Below, piece after piece: positions 1 through 5,565 of a stretch of 6,031 bases of DNA. Source of the DNA: Deltaproteobacteria bacterium (GTDB lineage Bacteria; Desulfobacterota; Dissulfuribacteria; Dissulfuribacterales; UBA3076); the NCBI GenBank assembly GCA_013138705.1, contig WTCF01000143.1:1-6031 (forward strand). Direction: 5' to 3'. The notes under the pieces were generated by a model. It was not told the origin of the DNA. It did not search any database and worked only from the letters and a program-made list of their open reading frames with translations. Position 1 is the first letter of the stretch, and each line of letters starts with the position of its first letter. The position numbers were made by a program, and so were the translations under genes.

Positions 1-34
1 TTCCGATTTCCAAAAGAAGATTCCTGGTGTTCAC
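1..34 (-). CDS. glyS: Glycyl-tRNA synthetase beta subunit, N-terminal 11 codons only
   Basis: Right after glyQ, a GTG codon at 34-32 opens a frame that runs off the window edge and reads (M)[10 protein letters not shown]. This matches the start of GlyS proteins, whose first strand is typically followed by a conserved LLLEIGTEE-type motif. The GTG shares GTGA with the TGA stop of glyQ, so translation is probably coupled. A purine-rich GAGGAGGGAGGGGG run in the last glyQ codons can serve as ribosome site. The beta subunit carries the tRNA-recognition part of the alpha2beta2 enzyme, and glyQ-glyS is the standard bacterial order. The identification rests on 11 residues plus context; the gene is cut by the window, not by mutation. 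Confidence 0.85.
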   Translation of the reverse strand, partial: MNTRNLLLEIG

Positions 35-888
35 GCCTTGCCCCCTCCCTCTTCAAGAGCTGTGTATCTCTCGGCAACTCCCCGTGCGAGCTCACGGACA
101 CGGCCTATATATGCAGTCCTCTCCGACACACTTATGGCACTTCTGGCATCCAGGAGATTAAAGTAGTGAGAGCACTTAAGACACTGGTCATAGGCCGGAA
201 GCACAAGCCTTTGCTCCAGCAATCTCAACCCCTCTTTATAGTGGAGTGAAAACAGTTGCTTCAAGGTCTCCACGTCCGCAGCCTCAAAATTATAGCGAGA
301 GAACTCCACCTCGTCCCTATGATGTATGGCACCGTATCTCACCTGGTCATTCCATTTGAGGTCATAGACATTATCTATTCCCTGAAGATACATGGCGATC
401 CGTTCCAGGCCGTAGGTAATCTCAACAGATATTGGATTTACATCAATCCCGCCGACCTGCTGAAAATACGTGAACTGGGTAATCTCCATACCATCAAGCC
501 AGACCTCCCAACCAAGACCCCAGGCCCCAAGGGTTGGTGACTCCCAGTCATCCTCCACAAAACGTATATCATGTTCTGCCAAATTCAGATTGAAATTTGC
601 CAGGCTGTGAAGATACAAGTCCTGTATGTTATCAGGTGAGGGCTTGAGTATTACCTGATACTGGTAATAGTGCTGCAGACGGTTGGGATTCTCACCATAA
701 CGGCCGTCTGTGGGACGCCGTGAGGGCTGTACGTATGCAACACGCCAAGGCTCAGGCCCCAGCGATAGAAGGAAAGTGGCCGGATGAAAGGTCCCTGCCC
801 CTACCTCCATGTCATATGGCTGGAGCAATATGCACCCCTGTTCCTGCCAGTATTTATTAAGATTTGTTATAATTTCCTGAAATATCAT
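31..888 (-). CDS. glyQ: Glycyl-tRNA synthetase alpha subunit
   Basis: This is the catalytic subunit of the bacterial alpha2beta2 glycyl-tRNA synthetase (class II). It forms glycyl-adenylate from glycine and ATP and charges tRNA-Gly in the cytoplasm. The 285-aa product is complete and close to the family length of about 290-300. Visible signatures are DMEVGAGT (residues 26-33), the motif 2 block with [17 protein letters not shown] (54-70), the W115[12 protein letters not shown] block, and motif 3 around [14 protein letters not shown] (156-169). The C-terminal tail is short and ends in a Glu/Gly-rich stretch. The ATG overlaps the glgC TGA (ATGA) and has no good ribosome site at normal distance, so expression probably depends on translation of glgC. 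glyS follows with another 4-bp overlap. Function is certain; only the start choice is slightly open. Confidence 0.97.
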   Translation of the reverse strand: MIFQEIITNLNKYWQEQGCILLQPYDMEVGAGTFHPATFLLSLGPEPWRVAYVQPSRRPTDGRYGENPNRLQHYYQYQVILKPSPDNIQDLYLHSLANFNLNLAEHDIRFVEDDWESPTLGAWGLGWEVWLDGMEITQFTYFQQVGGIDVNPISVEITYGLERIAMYLQGIDNVYDLKWNDQVRYGAIHHRDEVEFSRYNFEAADVETLKQLFSLHYKEGLRLLEQRLVLPAYDQCLKCSHYFNLLDARSAISVSERTAYIGRVRELARGVAERYTALEEGGGKA

Positions 889-2153
889 TTACTTGGACCA
901 TCCAGTGTCTCCCCGTCAGGGAGTAATAAATCTTCCGGCCACATGTTGTTCGTGACCCCTTGGGCAATAATACAATTTGTGCCGACTTTTACCCCCTTAG
1001 GGACAGAGCCCCATTTCCCTATCAGGGTTATACCGGTAGAAAGGTGCTCGGGATAGAGACGATTTGCCACATCAATATTCCCCAGTCCGATGTTGGAGTC
1101 AGGGCCGATTGTGACCTCCTTGTCAGTCACGACTTTGTTCAAAAACGCTCCGCTGCCCACCCATGTATTATGCATAAGTACGGAATTAATAACCTTTGCA
1201 CCGGATTCCACCACCACTCCAGGTGAGAGAACCGACCCATTCACTATCCCACGTATCACACAGCCTTTGGTAATGGCCGAATTCTTTACTTCAGCACCGG
1301 GTAGGATCCTTGCCGGTGGGCGGTCAAATAGCAGGGCCTCATTTTCAACATTAGTGCATATGCTCCAGGTCTCAGGCTCCAAACCACTTTCCGGCCTGAG
1401 CAAGTCCATGTTGGCTTCCCAGTATGCAGGCACCGTTCCCACGTCCCGCCAGTATCCGTGGAAAGTATAAGCAAACAACTGCCCATCCTCCATGGCCCTG
1501 GGCAGGATATGGTGACCAAAGTCCTCCTCATTGGTAGCCCTCAGTGATTTGACCAGGTACTCGGTATCAAATACATAAATTCCCATTGAGGCCAGATTTG
1601 ATCCGGCCTTTTCAGGCTTTTCCTCCCAATCGACAATCCGGCCTTTTTCACCCAGAATGCCTATTCCGAATTGATCTGTCTGCTCCCAGGGAACAGTCAT
1701 CATAGCCACTGTGACCTTAGCGCCTGAAACCTTATGGTGTTTAACCATGTCCTTGTAATCCATGTAATAGACATGATCCCCTGAAAGTATTAAGACCTGC
1801 TTTGATGGTCTGGCCTCTATAAAGTCCAGATTCTGCCGTATTGCATCTGCAGTGCCCTTATACCAGTCTGAATCTTTCTCCCCCGTACGTGGGGGCAGGA
1901 TCTTGACTCCCCTGGTCCTGCCGGTAAAATCCCAGGCAACGCCGGTCCCTATGTGCCCCATTAGAGAAAGAGGCTTGTATTGGGTCAGCACTGCCACCTG
2001 ATTAAGACCTGAATTCATAACATTTGAAAGGGCAAAATCAATTATCCTGTAGATACCGCCAAAGGGAACAGCCGGCTTGGCCCTATGTCGCACCAGGACA
2101 TTAAGCCTGCTTCCAACTCCTCCGGCCAGAATCACGGCCAAGGTATCCCGCAT
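885..2153 (-). CDS. glgC: Glucose-1-phosphate adenylyltransferase (ADP-glucose pyrophosphorylase)
   Basis: The enzyme makes ADP-glucose and pyrophosphate from glucose-1-phosphate and ATP, the committed step of bacterial glycogen synthesis. The 422-aa product has the full architecture. An N-terminal nucleotidyltransferase domain carries [10 protein letters not shown] (8-17), AKPAVPFGG (25-33), GTADAIRQN (100-108), [11 protein letters not shown] (123-133), EEKP (177-180) with the sugar-phosphate lysine K179, and YWRDVGT (234-240). A C-terminal left-handed beta-helix follows from about residue 290. The position equivalent to E. coli Lys39 (fructose-1,6-bisphosphate site) is His23 here, so activator preference may differ; this is an inference. 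An AGGAGG site (rc of 2159-2164) lies 5 nt before ATG. The gene is coupled to glyQ by a 4-bp overlap, an uncommon but clear pairing of glycogen and translation genes. Confidence 0.97.
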   Translation of the reverse strand: MRDTLAVILAGGVGSRLNVLVRHRAKPAVPFGGIYRIIDFALSNVMNSGLNQVAVLTQYKPLSLMGHIGTGVAWDFTGRTRGVKILPPRTGEKDSDWYKGTADAIRQNLDFIEARPSKQVLILSGDHVYYMDYKDMVKHHKVSGAKVTVAMMTVPWEQTDQFGIGILGEKGRIVDWEEKPEKAGSNLASMGIYVFDTEYLVKSLRATNEEDFGHHILPRAMEDGQLFAYTFHGYWRDVGTVPAYWEANMDLLRPESGLEPETWSICTNVENEALLFDRPPARILPGAEVKNSAITKGCVIRGIVNGSVLSPGVVVESGAKVINSVLMHNTWVGSGAFLNKVVTDKEVTIGPDSNIGLGNIDVANRLYPEHLSTGITLIGKWGSVPKGVKVGTNCIIAQGVTNNMWPEDLLLPDGETLDGPSK

Positions 2154-2174
2154 GTGTTCCTCCTGGGAGAAAAT

Positions 2175-2216
2175 ACAATTGATAATTCCTAATTCTTAAC
2201 TCCTAATTCTTAACTC
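2175..2216 (-). repeat. Imperfect heptamer tandem repeat, six units
   Basis: Read on the minus strand, the spacer between the OmpA-family gene and glgC is six consecutive 7-mers: GAGTTAA, GAATTAG, GAGTTAA, GAATTAG, GAATTAT, CAATTGT. Units 1-2 and 3-4 are identical, giving an exact 14-bp duplication. The repeat begins directly after the TAG stop of the upstream gene and ends 10 nt before the glgC ribosome site. Period 7 is out of phase with codons and the sequence is not coding. Function is unknown; similar AT-rich heptamer runs recur elsewhere in this window. Confidence 0.85.
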
Positions 2217-2870
2217 CTACCGCCTGGGCTCGACATAGATCTCAACCCTTCGATTAAGCTGCCGGCCGTAAGAAGTGTCATTCCCGGCCTTGGGTCTGCT
2301 TTCCCCATAGCCTATAGCTGTAATCCTGTCCGGATAGACTACCTTTGGAACAAGTAACTGTTTTACAGCCTCGGCCCTCCTCTGAGACAGATGCAGATTA
2401 TACTCTTCAGGGCCTGTGCTGTCAGTATGTCCTTCTATACGGATCCTTGTATCAGGATACTGGGTAAACACCCTGGCTAGACGATCTATCTCAGAATAGG
2501 CTCCTGGATGCACTACACTGGAATCCACATCAAAAAGAAAATCGCTCTTGAGGGTTACAGACAAGATATCTCCCTGGCGTTGCACAGCAGCGGCTTCGGA
2601 CGCCGCCACGGCTTGCCGGAGGGCCTGTTCCTGTTTATCCATATAATGACCGGCTCCCGCACCGGCCAGACCGCCTATTGCCGCCCCGATGGCAGCACCC
2701 TCAAGAGTTGCCTTGGTGTCATGGCCTATGGCCTGACCTACGATTGCCCCGGCTGCAGCACCTCCGGCAGCACCGTAAACCCCGCCTTTCTGGGTCCGGG
2801 TCTGTGGTGCGGCACAGGCAGACAGCATCATCAAAACCAATCCGCAAACAGTCCAAAAACGAATGTTCAT
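2217..2870 (-). CDS. OmpA-family peptidoglycan-associated lipoprotein with glycine zipper
   Basis: This 217-aa envelope protein is predicted to sit in the outer membrane by a lipid anchor and bind peptidoglycan. Residues 1-19 form a lipoprotein signal with lipobox LSAC (acylated Cys19). Residues 29-75 are a Gly/Ala-rich double glycine zipper (repeated GxxxG-like spacing). Residues 105-214 are an OmpA C-terminal domain with GHTD (147-150), N158-LHLSQRRA166 and a terminal NRRVEIYV strand. Asp150 and Arg165 match the residues that bind diaminopimelate in OmpA domains. I chose the ATG at 2870 because AGGAGG lies 7 nt upstream and the signal peptide starts there; the Met 15 codons earlier lacks a ribosome site and would bury the signal. 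The stop codon touches the heptamer repeat. The architecture resembles YiaD/Pal-like proteins; exact role unknown. Confidence 0.92.
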   Translation of the reverse strand: MNIRFWTVCGLVLMMLSACAAPQTRTQKGGVYGAAGGAAAGAIVGQAIGHDTKATLEGAAIGAAIGGLAGAGAGHYMDKQEQALRQAVAASEAAAVQRQGDILSVTLKSDFLFDVDSSVVHPGAYSEIDRLARVFTQYPDTRIRIEGHTDSTGPEEYNLHLSQRRAEAVKQLLVPKVVYPDRITAIGYGESRPKAGNDTSYGRQLNRRVEIYVEPRR

Positions 2871-2957
2871 GATTACACCTCCTTTTCCACCAGCAAGAGC
2901 CCTGTCAGGAAACACAGGCTTCTCTAAAAGGGCCCCCGGACTTAAACAGTTCTTAGC

Positions 2958-3452
2958 TTAACAGCCTTCTATCATTTTTCTGGCAGATTTGACTTTCAGA
3001 CTGACCTCATCTCCTACAGAGGGCAAGAACTCCTTTTCTGCTTTGAGCAATACACAAAAACCGTCCTTTTCACTACGCCATATGATACTTCCTTCCTCCT
3101 TAACTAACGCCGAGGCTATATCATTCAGTGTAGTATCACTTTCAGTAAGGAATACAACCTTTGCCATGAATTTACCCATGCCCTTCACTTTCAGAATAAT
3201 GCTCTGTTCAGGCTCAAGTTTCTTAGGCAAGGTCCCTTGTATCAAAACCAGATTGGAGATTTGGCCCTTTACTTCGCATAGCTCTTCTCCGCGATCAGGC
3301 AGGAGATCCTTCAGGGCCTCACATATCTCCGTATCTTCTTTGACCACTGCCGCCACCTTACCTTTTTGGCGAGCGGCATCACAGGTTGATGGCATGATGT
3401 TCCATACAAAACATGCTACCAATAATAATAAAACAAGATGAAGCTTTTTCAT
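2958..3452 (-). CDS. Exported protein of unknown function, four conserved-looking cysteines
   Basis: I do not recognise this 164-aa protein. It begins with a clear Sec signal peptide (MKK, then a Leu/Val-rich core, residues 1-22) and a probable signal peptidase I site near CDA/A (26-27). The mature part is a Lys/Glu-rich, mostly beta-like domain. It carries four cysteines at 44, 59, 133 and the very C-terminal residue 164, an even number that would allow two disulfides after export. There is no CXXCH heme motif and no membrane segment after the signal. AGGAGG lies 7 nt before ATG, so the start is firm. It sits between a triheme cytochrome and an OmpA lipoprotein in the same direction, which suggests a periplasmic partner of one of them; this is inference from position only. 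Confidence 0.85.
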   Translation of the reverse strand: MKKLHLVLLLLVACFVWNIMPSTCDAARQKGKVAAVVKEDTEICEALKDLLPDRGEELCEVKGQISNLVLIQGTLPKKLEPEQSIILKVKGMGKFMAKVVFLTESDTTLNDIASALVKEEGSIIWRSEKDGFCVLLKAEKEFLPSVGDEVSLKVKSARKMIEGC

Positions 3453-3476
3453 AGTATAACCTCCTTATAAGGTGTT

Positions 3477-3508
3477 GAGCCACTTGCAACCAGTTTCGCA
3501 AGCAGCTC
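3477..3508 (-). promoter_or_regulatory. Intercistronic RNA hairpin after the cytochrome gene
   Basis: Minus-strand RNA can form an 11-bp stem GAGCUGCUUGC / GCAAGUGGCUC with a 10-nt loop. Two adjacent positions pair as U-G and G-U. On the plus-strand RNA the same positions would be C-A and A-C mismatches, so the structure fits only the direction of the genes. There is no U-tract after it, so it is more likely an mRNA stability or processing element, or a leaky attenuator, than a strong terminator. Confidence 0.45.
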
Positions 3509-3522
3509 ATATCAATATAATA

Positions 3523-4044
3523 TTACTCAGTGTGACAACCCTTACACTTTACCGGCCCGGTTGTCTTCCCGGCCTTGTGCATATTCTTGTGACATCCTAG
3601 ACAGGTTTCATGATAGTACTTTTTCAGATTCTTCGGACCTCCTGCAGCGACCAACACACCAGACAGCCTGTCACAGACAGGCTCTCTGGAGATTTCATCC
3701 TGCGAGATGATCCCGGGATGACAGGCTGCACAGGTGAAGTTGCCATCATATTGTACAGCAGAGAAGGAAGAGTTTCCTTTGAGATACTCCTTCGCATGAG
3801 CTGTATGATTAAACTCCTTCACGTCCTTAAGATCCTCAGGCAATCCCTGCATTGACGGACATTTGGCCTGGAGGTTAATATCCATAACCTCTGCAAACCC
3901 CTCTTCAGCACTACCATCGTCTGCCATTATTTTGGTCTGCATTCCCATAAGAAGCAGACACACGACTGCCAATAAGCCAAACAGCCAGGGCTTCAATACT
4001 GCATGTATCCCATAGCTTTTGATGATGCTTTCTTGTTTGAACAT
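3523..4044 (-). CDS. Class III-type triheme cytochrome c (cytochrome c7/c3-like)
   Basis: This is a predicted periplasmic electron carrier with three covalently bound c hemes: CAACH (105-109), CLGCH (148-152) and CKGCH (167-171). FNHTAH (78-83) supplies two distal histidines spaced as in cytochromes c3/c7 (HxxH before heme 1), and His145 and His156 are further ligand candidates. The tail CLGCH...GPVKCKGCH has the spacing of the last two hemes of class III cytochromes. Three hemes instead of four point to a c7-like or heme-II-lacking form. Residues 18-36 are hydrophobic after an unusually long 17-residue N-region: either an uncleaved anchor or a signal cut near A41. Cys61 and Cys124 are extra. 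AGGAGG lies 7 nt before ATG. It is not next to dsr, qrc or hydrogenase genes, so its redox partner is unknown. Confidence 0.9.
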   Translation of the reverse strand: MFKQESIIKSYGIHAVLKPWLFGLLAVVCLLLMGMQTKIMADDGSAEEGFAEVMDINLQAKCPSMQGLPEDLKDVKEFNHTAHAKEYLKGNSSFSAVQYDGNFTCAACHPGIISQDEISREPVCDRLSGVLVAAGGPKNLKKYYHETCLGCHKNMHKAGKTTGPVKCKGCHTE

Positions 4045-4109
4045 CGCAATACCTCCTTTATTTTTTTAGAAAAGCGGCCGCATTCCTTAATTAAAGTATT
4101 GATTCCATC

Positions 4110-4138
4110 CATAGAAAATACAATGGACATCGGGTCAA
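4110..4138 (-). promoter_or_regulatory. Possible promoter of the cytochrome gene
   Basis: On the minus strand TTGACC (rc of 4133-4138) is followed after 17 nt by TCTATG (rc of 4110-4115). The -35 box is good and the spacing ideal, but the -10 box matches the consensus at only three positions. The -35 lies inside the left arm of the inverted repeat at 4126-4176, as an operator would. No better sigma70 pair was seen in the roughly 130 bp upstream of the gene. Confidence 0.3.
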
Positions 4139-4176
4139 ATGCCTCCCGACATCGCCACATATAGACCCGATGTCGG
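4126..4176. repeat. Three-armed inverted repeat (GACATCG motif)
   Basis: GACATCGGGTC (4126-4136) is perfectly inverted as GACCCGATGTC (4164-4174). A third arm, CCGACATCG (4146-4154), is also perfectly complementary to CGATGTCGG (4168-4176). The right arm can therefore pair with either of two left arms, giving mutually exclusive 11-bp and 9-bp stems. No U-tract follows on either strand. It may be an operator for the cytochrome gene, an RNA switch, or a remnant of a mobile element end; the sequence does not decide. Confidence 0.6.
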
Positions 4177-4243
4177 CAACTTCTCGCGCCTTGCCCTCGA
4201 ACAAAATCTTGAGTTTTGCAAGCGGCTCGTTACTATTTACGGC

Positions 4244-4278
4244 TTGAAACTTGAAATTGGAAAGTAGAAATTTGGGAG
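4244..4278 (+). repeat. Degenerate heptamer tandem repeat before the four-helix-bundle remnant
   Basis: Five 7-mers stand in a row: TTGAAAC, TTGAAAT, TGGAAAG, TAGAAAT, TTGGGAG. They end 2 nt before the ATG at 4281, so the last unit doubles as the ribosome-binding region (GGGAG). From memory, similar GAAATT-type runs commonly precede genes of this family, but I cannot verify that here. Confidence 0.6.
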
Positions 4279-4280
4279 AG

Positions 4281-4391
4281 ATGAAACGAGTTTACGAGTT
4301 GGATGTTTACAAACCGGCAGAAGAGTTATCGGATGTGGTCTGGCACGACTTTGATAAGTGGAACAAAAAGGTTCAGAACACCGTCAATTAA
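4281..4391 (+). pseudogene. Truncated four-helix-bundle protein (23S rRNA intervening-sequence protein family)
   Basis: A 36-codon frame starts MKRVYELDVYKPAEELSD and continues VVWHDFDKW...VQNTVN before TAA. It corresponds to the first helix of the small (about 120 aa) four-helix-bundle family first found in intervening sequences of 23S rRNA genes, related in fold to Avd of diversity-generating retroelements. Intact members normally continue with a GYQIIRSS-type second helix. Here the frame stops exactly at that point, and the next codons (ATT ATT AAA, IIK) may be a last trace of IIR. The remaining roughly 80 residues are not found in the window. The start has a GGGAG ribosome site. It is the only plus-strand coding relic here and is convergent with the nucleotidyltransferase module. 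Decay is clear; the family call is from recognition of the N-terminal pattern. Confidence 0.8.
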
Positions 4392-4406
4392 ATTATTAAA
4401 CTAACT

Positions 4407-4436
4407 CCCCTAAATCCAGCGTTTCGGAGATTGGGG
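4407..4436 (-). terminator. Weak terminator-like hairpin after the nucleotidyltransferase module
   Basis: On the minus strand CCCCAATC pairs with GATT-TA-GGGG (8 bp with a 2-nt bulge, 12-nt loop), followed by the AT-rich AGTTAGTTTAATAATTT. It begins 14 nt downstream of the TAG at 4450. The position is right for ending the two-gene module, but the T-run is broken. Confidence 0.35.
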
Positions 4437-4449
4437 CATCTTCTCAAAT

Positions 4450-4659
4450 CTACAATTCAAACTCAGCATCGTAAAATTCCGTCTTAATCTTCTTCGACTC
4501 AAAGGCATCAATATCATCTAAGAAATTAAGATAGCTCTCAAGGTCCTGCGCATCTTGGGAATTGTTCTTCCTCATAAACGCAAGGTCATTTGAAGAAAGC
4601 AAAAGATCATTTTCAAGGTCAAGATCCTTGCTTCTTTCCTTTTCCACCAATGATGTCAT
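4450..4659 (-). CDS. Small acidic protein paired with the nucleotidyltransferase
   Basis: A 69-aa protein of no recognised family: 18 Asp/Glu against 8 Lys/Arg, no signal, no membrane segment, no cysteine. The centre (LSSNDLAFM, 21-29; LESYLNFLDDIDAF, 40-53) looks helical, and the end is an acidic tail YDAEFEL. The chosen ATG at 4659 overlaps the last 41 bp of the upstream nucleotidyltransferase gene in another frame. A longer reading from 4779 is possible but its extra 40 residues are Trp/Cys/Arg-rich, as expected of a shadow frame of that gene. No strong ribosome site is seen, which suits translational coupling. By position it could be an antitoxin or regulator of the nucleotidyltransferase, but it is neither a HEPN protein nor an AbiEi-like winged helix by size. 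Confidence 0.7.
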   Translation of the reverse strand: MTSLVEKERSKDLDLENDLLLSSNDLAFMRKNNSQDAQDLESYLNFLDDIDAFESKKIKTEFYDAEFEL

Positions 4660-5167
4660 AGTACCTGTCCATCTGGCCGTATTTTTCAAAGTACTTTTTA
4701 GCCGTTTCCATTTCAATTTCCGGCAGCCTGAGCAGATATTCGATATCGGCCATCTCCCGCAGCGCCCGATTCGGATCATTTTTCATGGCAAAAACCTTCA
4801 ACGCTACGAGATGTTCAGGCCTGACCACCGGTATCGTGATATCCCCTAAAATCAAAATATGTCTTGTTCGCGCAAAAATGGTTTCTGCTGTTTCCCCTCT
4901 CACATAAACAAAATCGATTCGCCCAAGACCTGATAAAGGGTGCACGTGATTAGAGTATCCGGTGGAGGCGTGGAGGGTTTCAAATCCCAGGGATTCTAAA
5001 TTTGAAATAATTTTTGTCTGGTCTTCCTGTCTAACCATAAAGTCAACGTCCTGTGTTGCCCTCACATATCCATAGGCCTTCAGGGCAAAGGCGCCTATGA
5101 GTGCATAATCAATTTCCTCCTGTTCAAAAAAGTCGATCAAAAGTTGAAATATTTTTTTGAAATTCAT
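4619..5167 (-). CDS. AbiEii/MNT-like nucleotidyltransferase
   Basis: This 182-aa cytosolic protein has the minimal polymerase-beta-type nucleotidyltransferase fold. IGAFALKAYGYVRATQDVDF (24-43) carries the hDxDh metal-binding pair Asp40 and Asp42. A third acidic residue, Asp85, lies in RIDFVYV. A C-terminal helical part holds HLVALKVFAMK (119-129) and D141-IEYLL, typical of the AbiEii/AbiGii-toxin-like superfamily. The usual GG or GS before the aspartates is GA (25-26), so activity may be reduced or altered. Family members transfer nucleotides to tRNA or protein and often act as toxin or antitoxin, but the substrate here cannot be told. ATG at 5167 has no clear ribosome site. The next gene overlaps by 41 bp. 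The module sits among mobile-element debris, consistent with acquisition by transfer. Confidence 0.85.
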   Translation of the reverse strand: MNFKKIFQLLIDFFEQEEIDYALIGAFALKAYGYVRATQDVDFMVRQEDQTKIISNLESLGFETLHASTGYSNHVHPLSGLGRIDFVYVRGETAETIFARTRHILILGDITIPVVRPEHLVALKVFAMKNDPNRALREMADIEYLLRLPEIEMETAKKYFEKYGQMDRYYDIIGGKGKKQGS

Positions 5168-5362
5168 AGTGTTAAACCACTAACTCAATTCTGCATGCCG
5201 GATTTCTGAAATTCCTTGCTACCGTTAAATGAATCCGATCAATGCCAACTATCTTGAGTTATTTAGGGCTCATCGCGGATTAGTGGGAAGATTCCGCAGA
5301 TTCACTGCCATAGACCAGCTATGTTGCTGCTACAAGCCGTTAGTTTGTGGTTATTTTTCAAA

Positions 5363-5400
5363 TAGCCTAGCTAATAGCTAAAAGCTAAGCGCTAATAGCT
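5363..5400. repeat. Heptamer tandem repeat GCTAATA
   Basis: Five full units and a partial one in 7-bp register: TAGCCTA, GCTAATA, GCTAAAA, GCTAAGC, GCTAATA, GCT. It lies inside the transposon, in the part (5288-5407) that has no counterpart in the right half of the palindrome, so it may be part of a later insertion. Non-coding. Confidence 0.75.
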
Positions 5401-5417
5401 GTTCAAGTGGATTACCC

Positions 5418-5565
5418 GTAAATTCTCAATAAGTCTGGGTAAATCATATTTTGCGACTATCCAATGGATTCCTGCTTTCGCAGGAATGACGGGCATTTAC
5501 ATCCAAACGTCATTCCGGCGAAAGCCGGAATCCAGACATCTTACCCTGAGTTATTGAGAAGTTAC
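5418..5565. repeat. 25-bp inverted repeat enclosing the REP pair
   Basis: Left arm 5418-5442 (GTAAATTCTCAATAAGTCTG, then GGTAA) matches the reverse complement of 5541-5565 at 22 of 25 positions. It encloses the hairpin pair at 5465-5534, forming a second palindrome nested in the transposon. The right arm reaches the right terminal repeat, whereas the left arm is separated from the left terminal repeat by about 120 bp. Confidence 0.8.
5465..5534. repeat. Head-to-head REP-like hairpin pair
   Basis: Two 27-bp arms, 5465-5491 and 5508-5534, are inverted copies differing at two positions. Each arm is itself a perfect 8-bp hairpin: ATTCCTGC/GCAGGAAT with loop TTTC (GAAA on the other strand), and ATTCCGGC/GCCGGAAT with loop GAAA. 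The two differences are one T-A versus G-C base pair, so both hairpins stay fully paired. The core resembles the widespread repeat of the form GGAATGACG / CGTCATTCC with CGAAAG loops found dispersed in many proteobacterial genomes. Confidence 0.9.

Noticed and set aside
1090..1470. 126-codon plus-strand frame within glgC.
   Set aside because: glgC is certain on the other strand by its motifs; no start signal supports the plus frame.
2885..2935. AGCCCTGT ... ACAGGCT dyad and GGGGGCCC palindrome between the exported protein and the lipoprotein genes.
   Set aside because: The stem is short with a bulge and no T-run follows, so I do not call a terminator.
2989..3441. 150-codon plus-strand frame opposite the 164-aa exported protein.
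   Set aside because: The minus-strand gene has a ribosome site and signal peptide; the plus frame is Ser/Thr/Phe-rich as expected for an antisense shadow.
4074..4094. NotI (GCGGCCGC) and PacI (TTAATTAA) sites only 5 bp apart, resembling a cloning-vector linker.
   Set aside because: The surrounding sequence runs naturally into a ribosome site and gene start, and no other vector sequence is seen; treated as coincidence, though it could be checked in the raw reads.
4660..4779. 40-codon N-terminal extension of the small acidic protein.
   Set aside because: It lies wholly inside the nucleotidyltransferase gene in another frame and has a Trp/Cys/Arg-rich composition unlike the rest; taken as a shadow frame.
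5168..5258. Possible promoter for the nucleotidyltransferase gene and a 28-codon open minus-strand stretch.
   Set aside because: TTGGCA and TTGATC boxes have no acceptable -10 at proper distance, and the short open stretch has no recognisable family.
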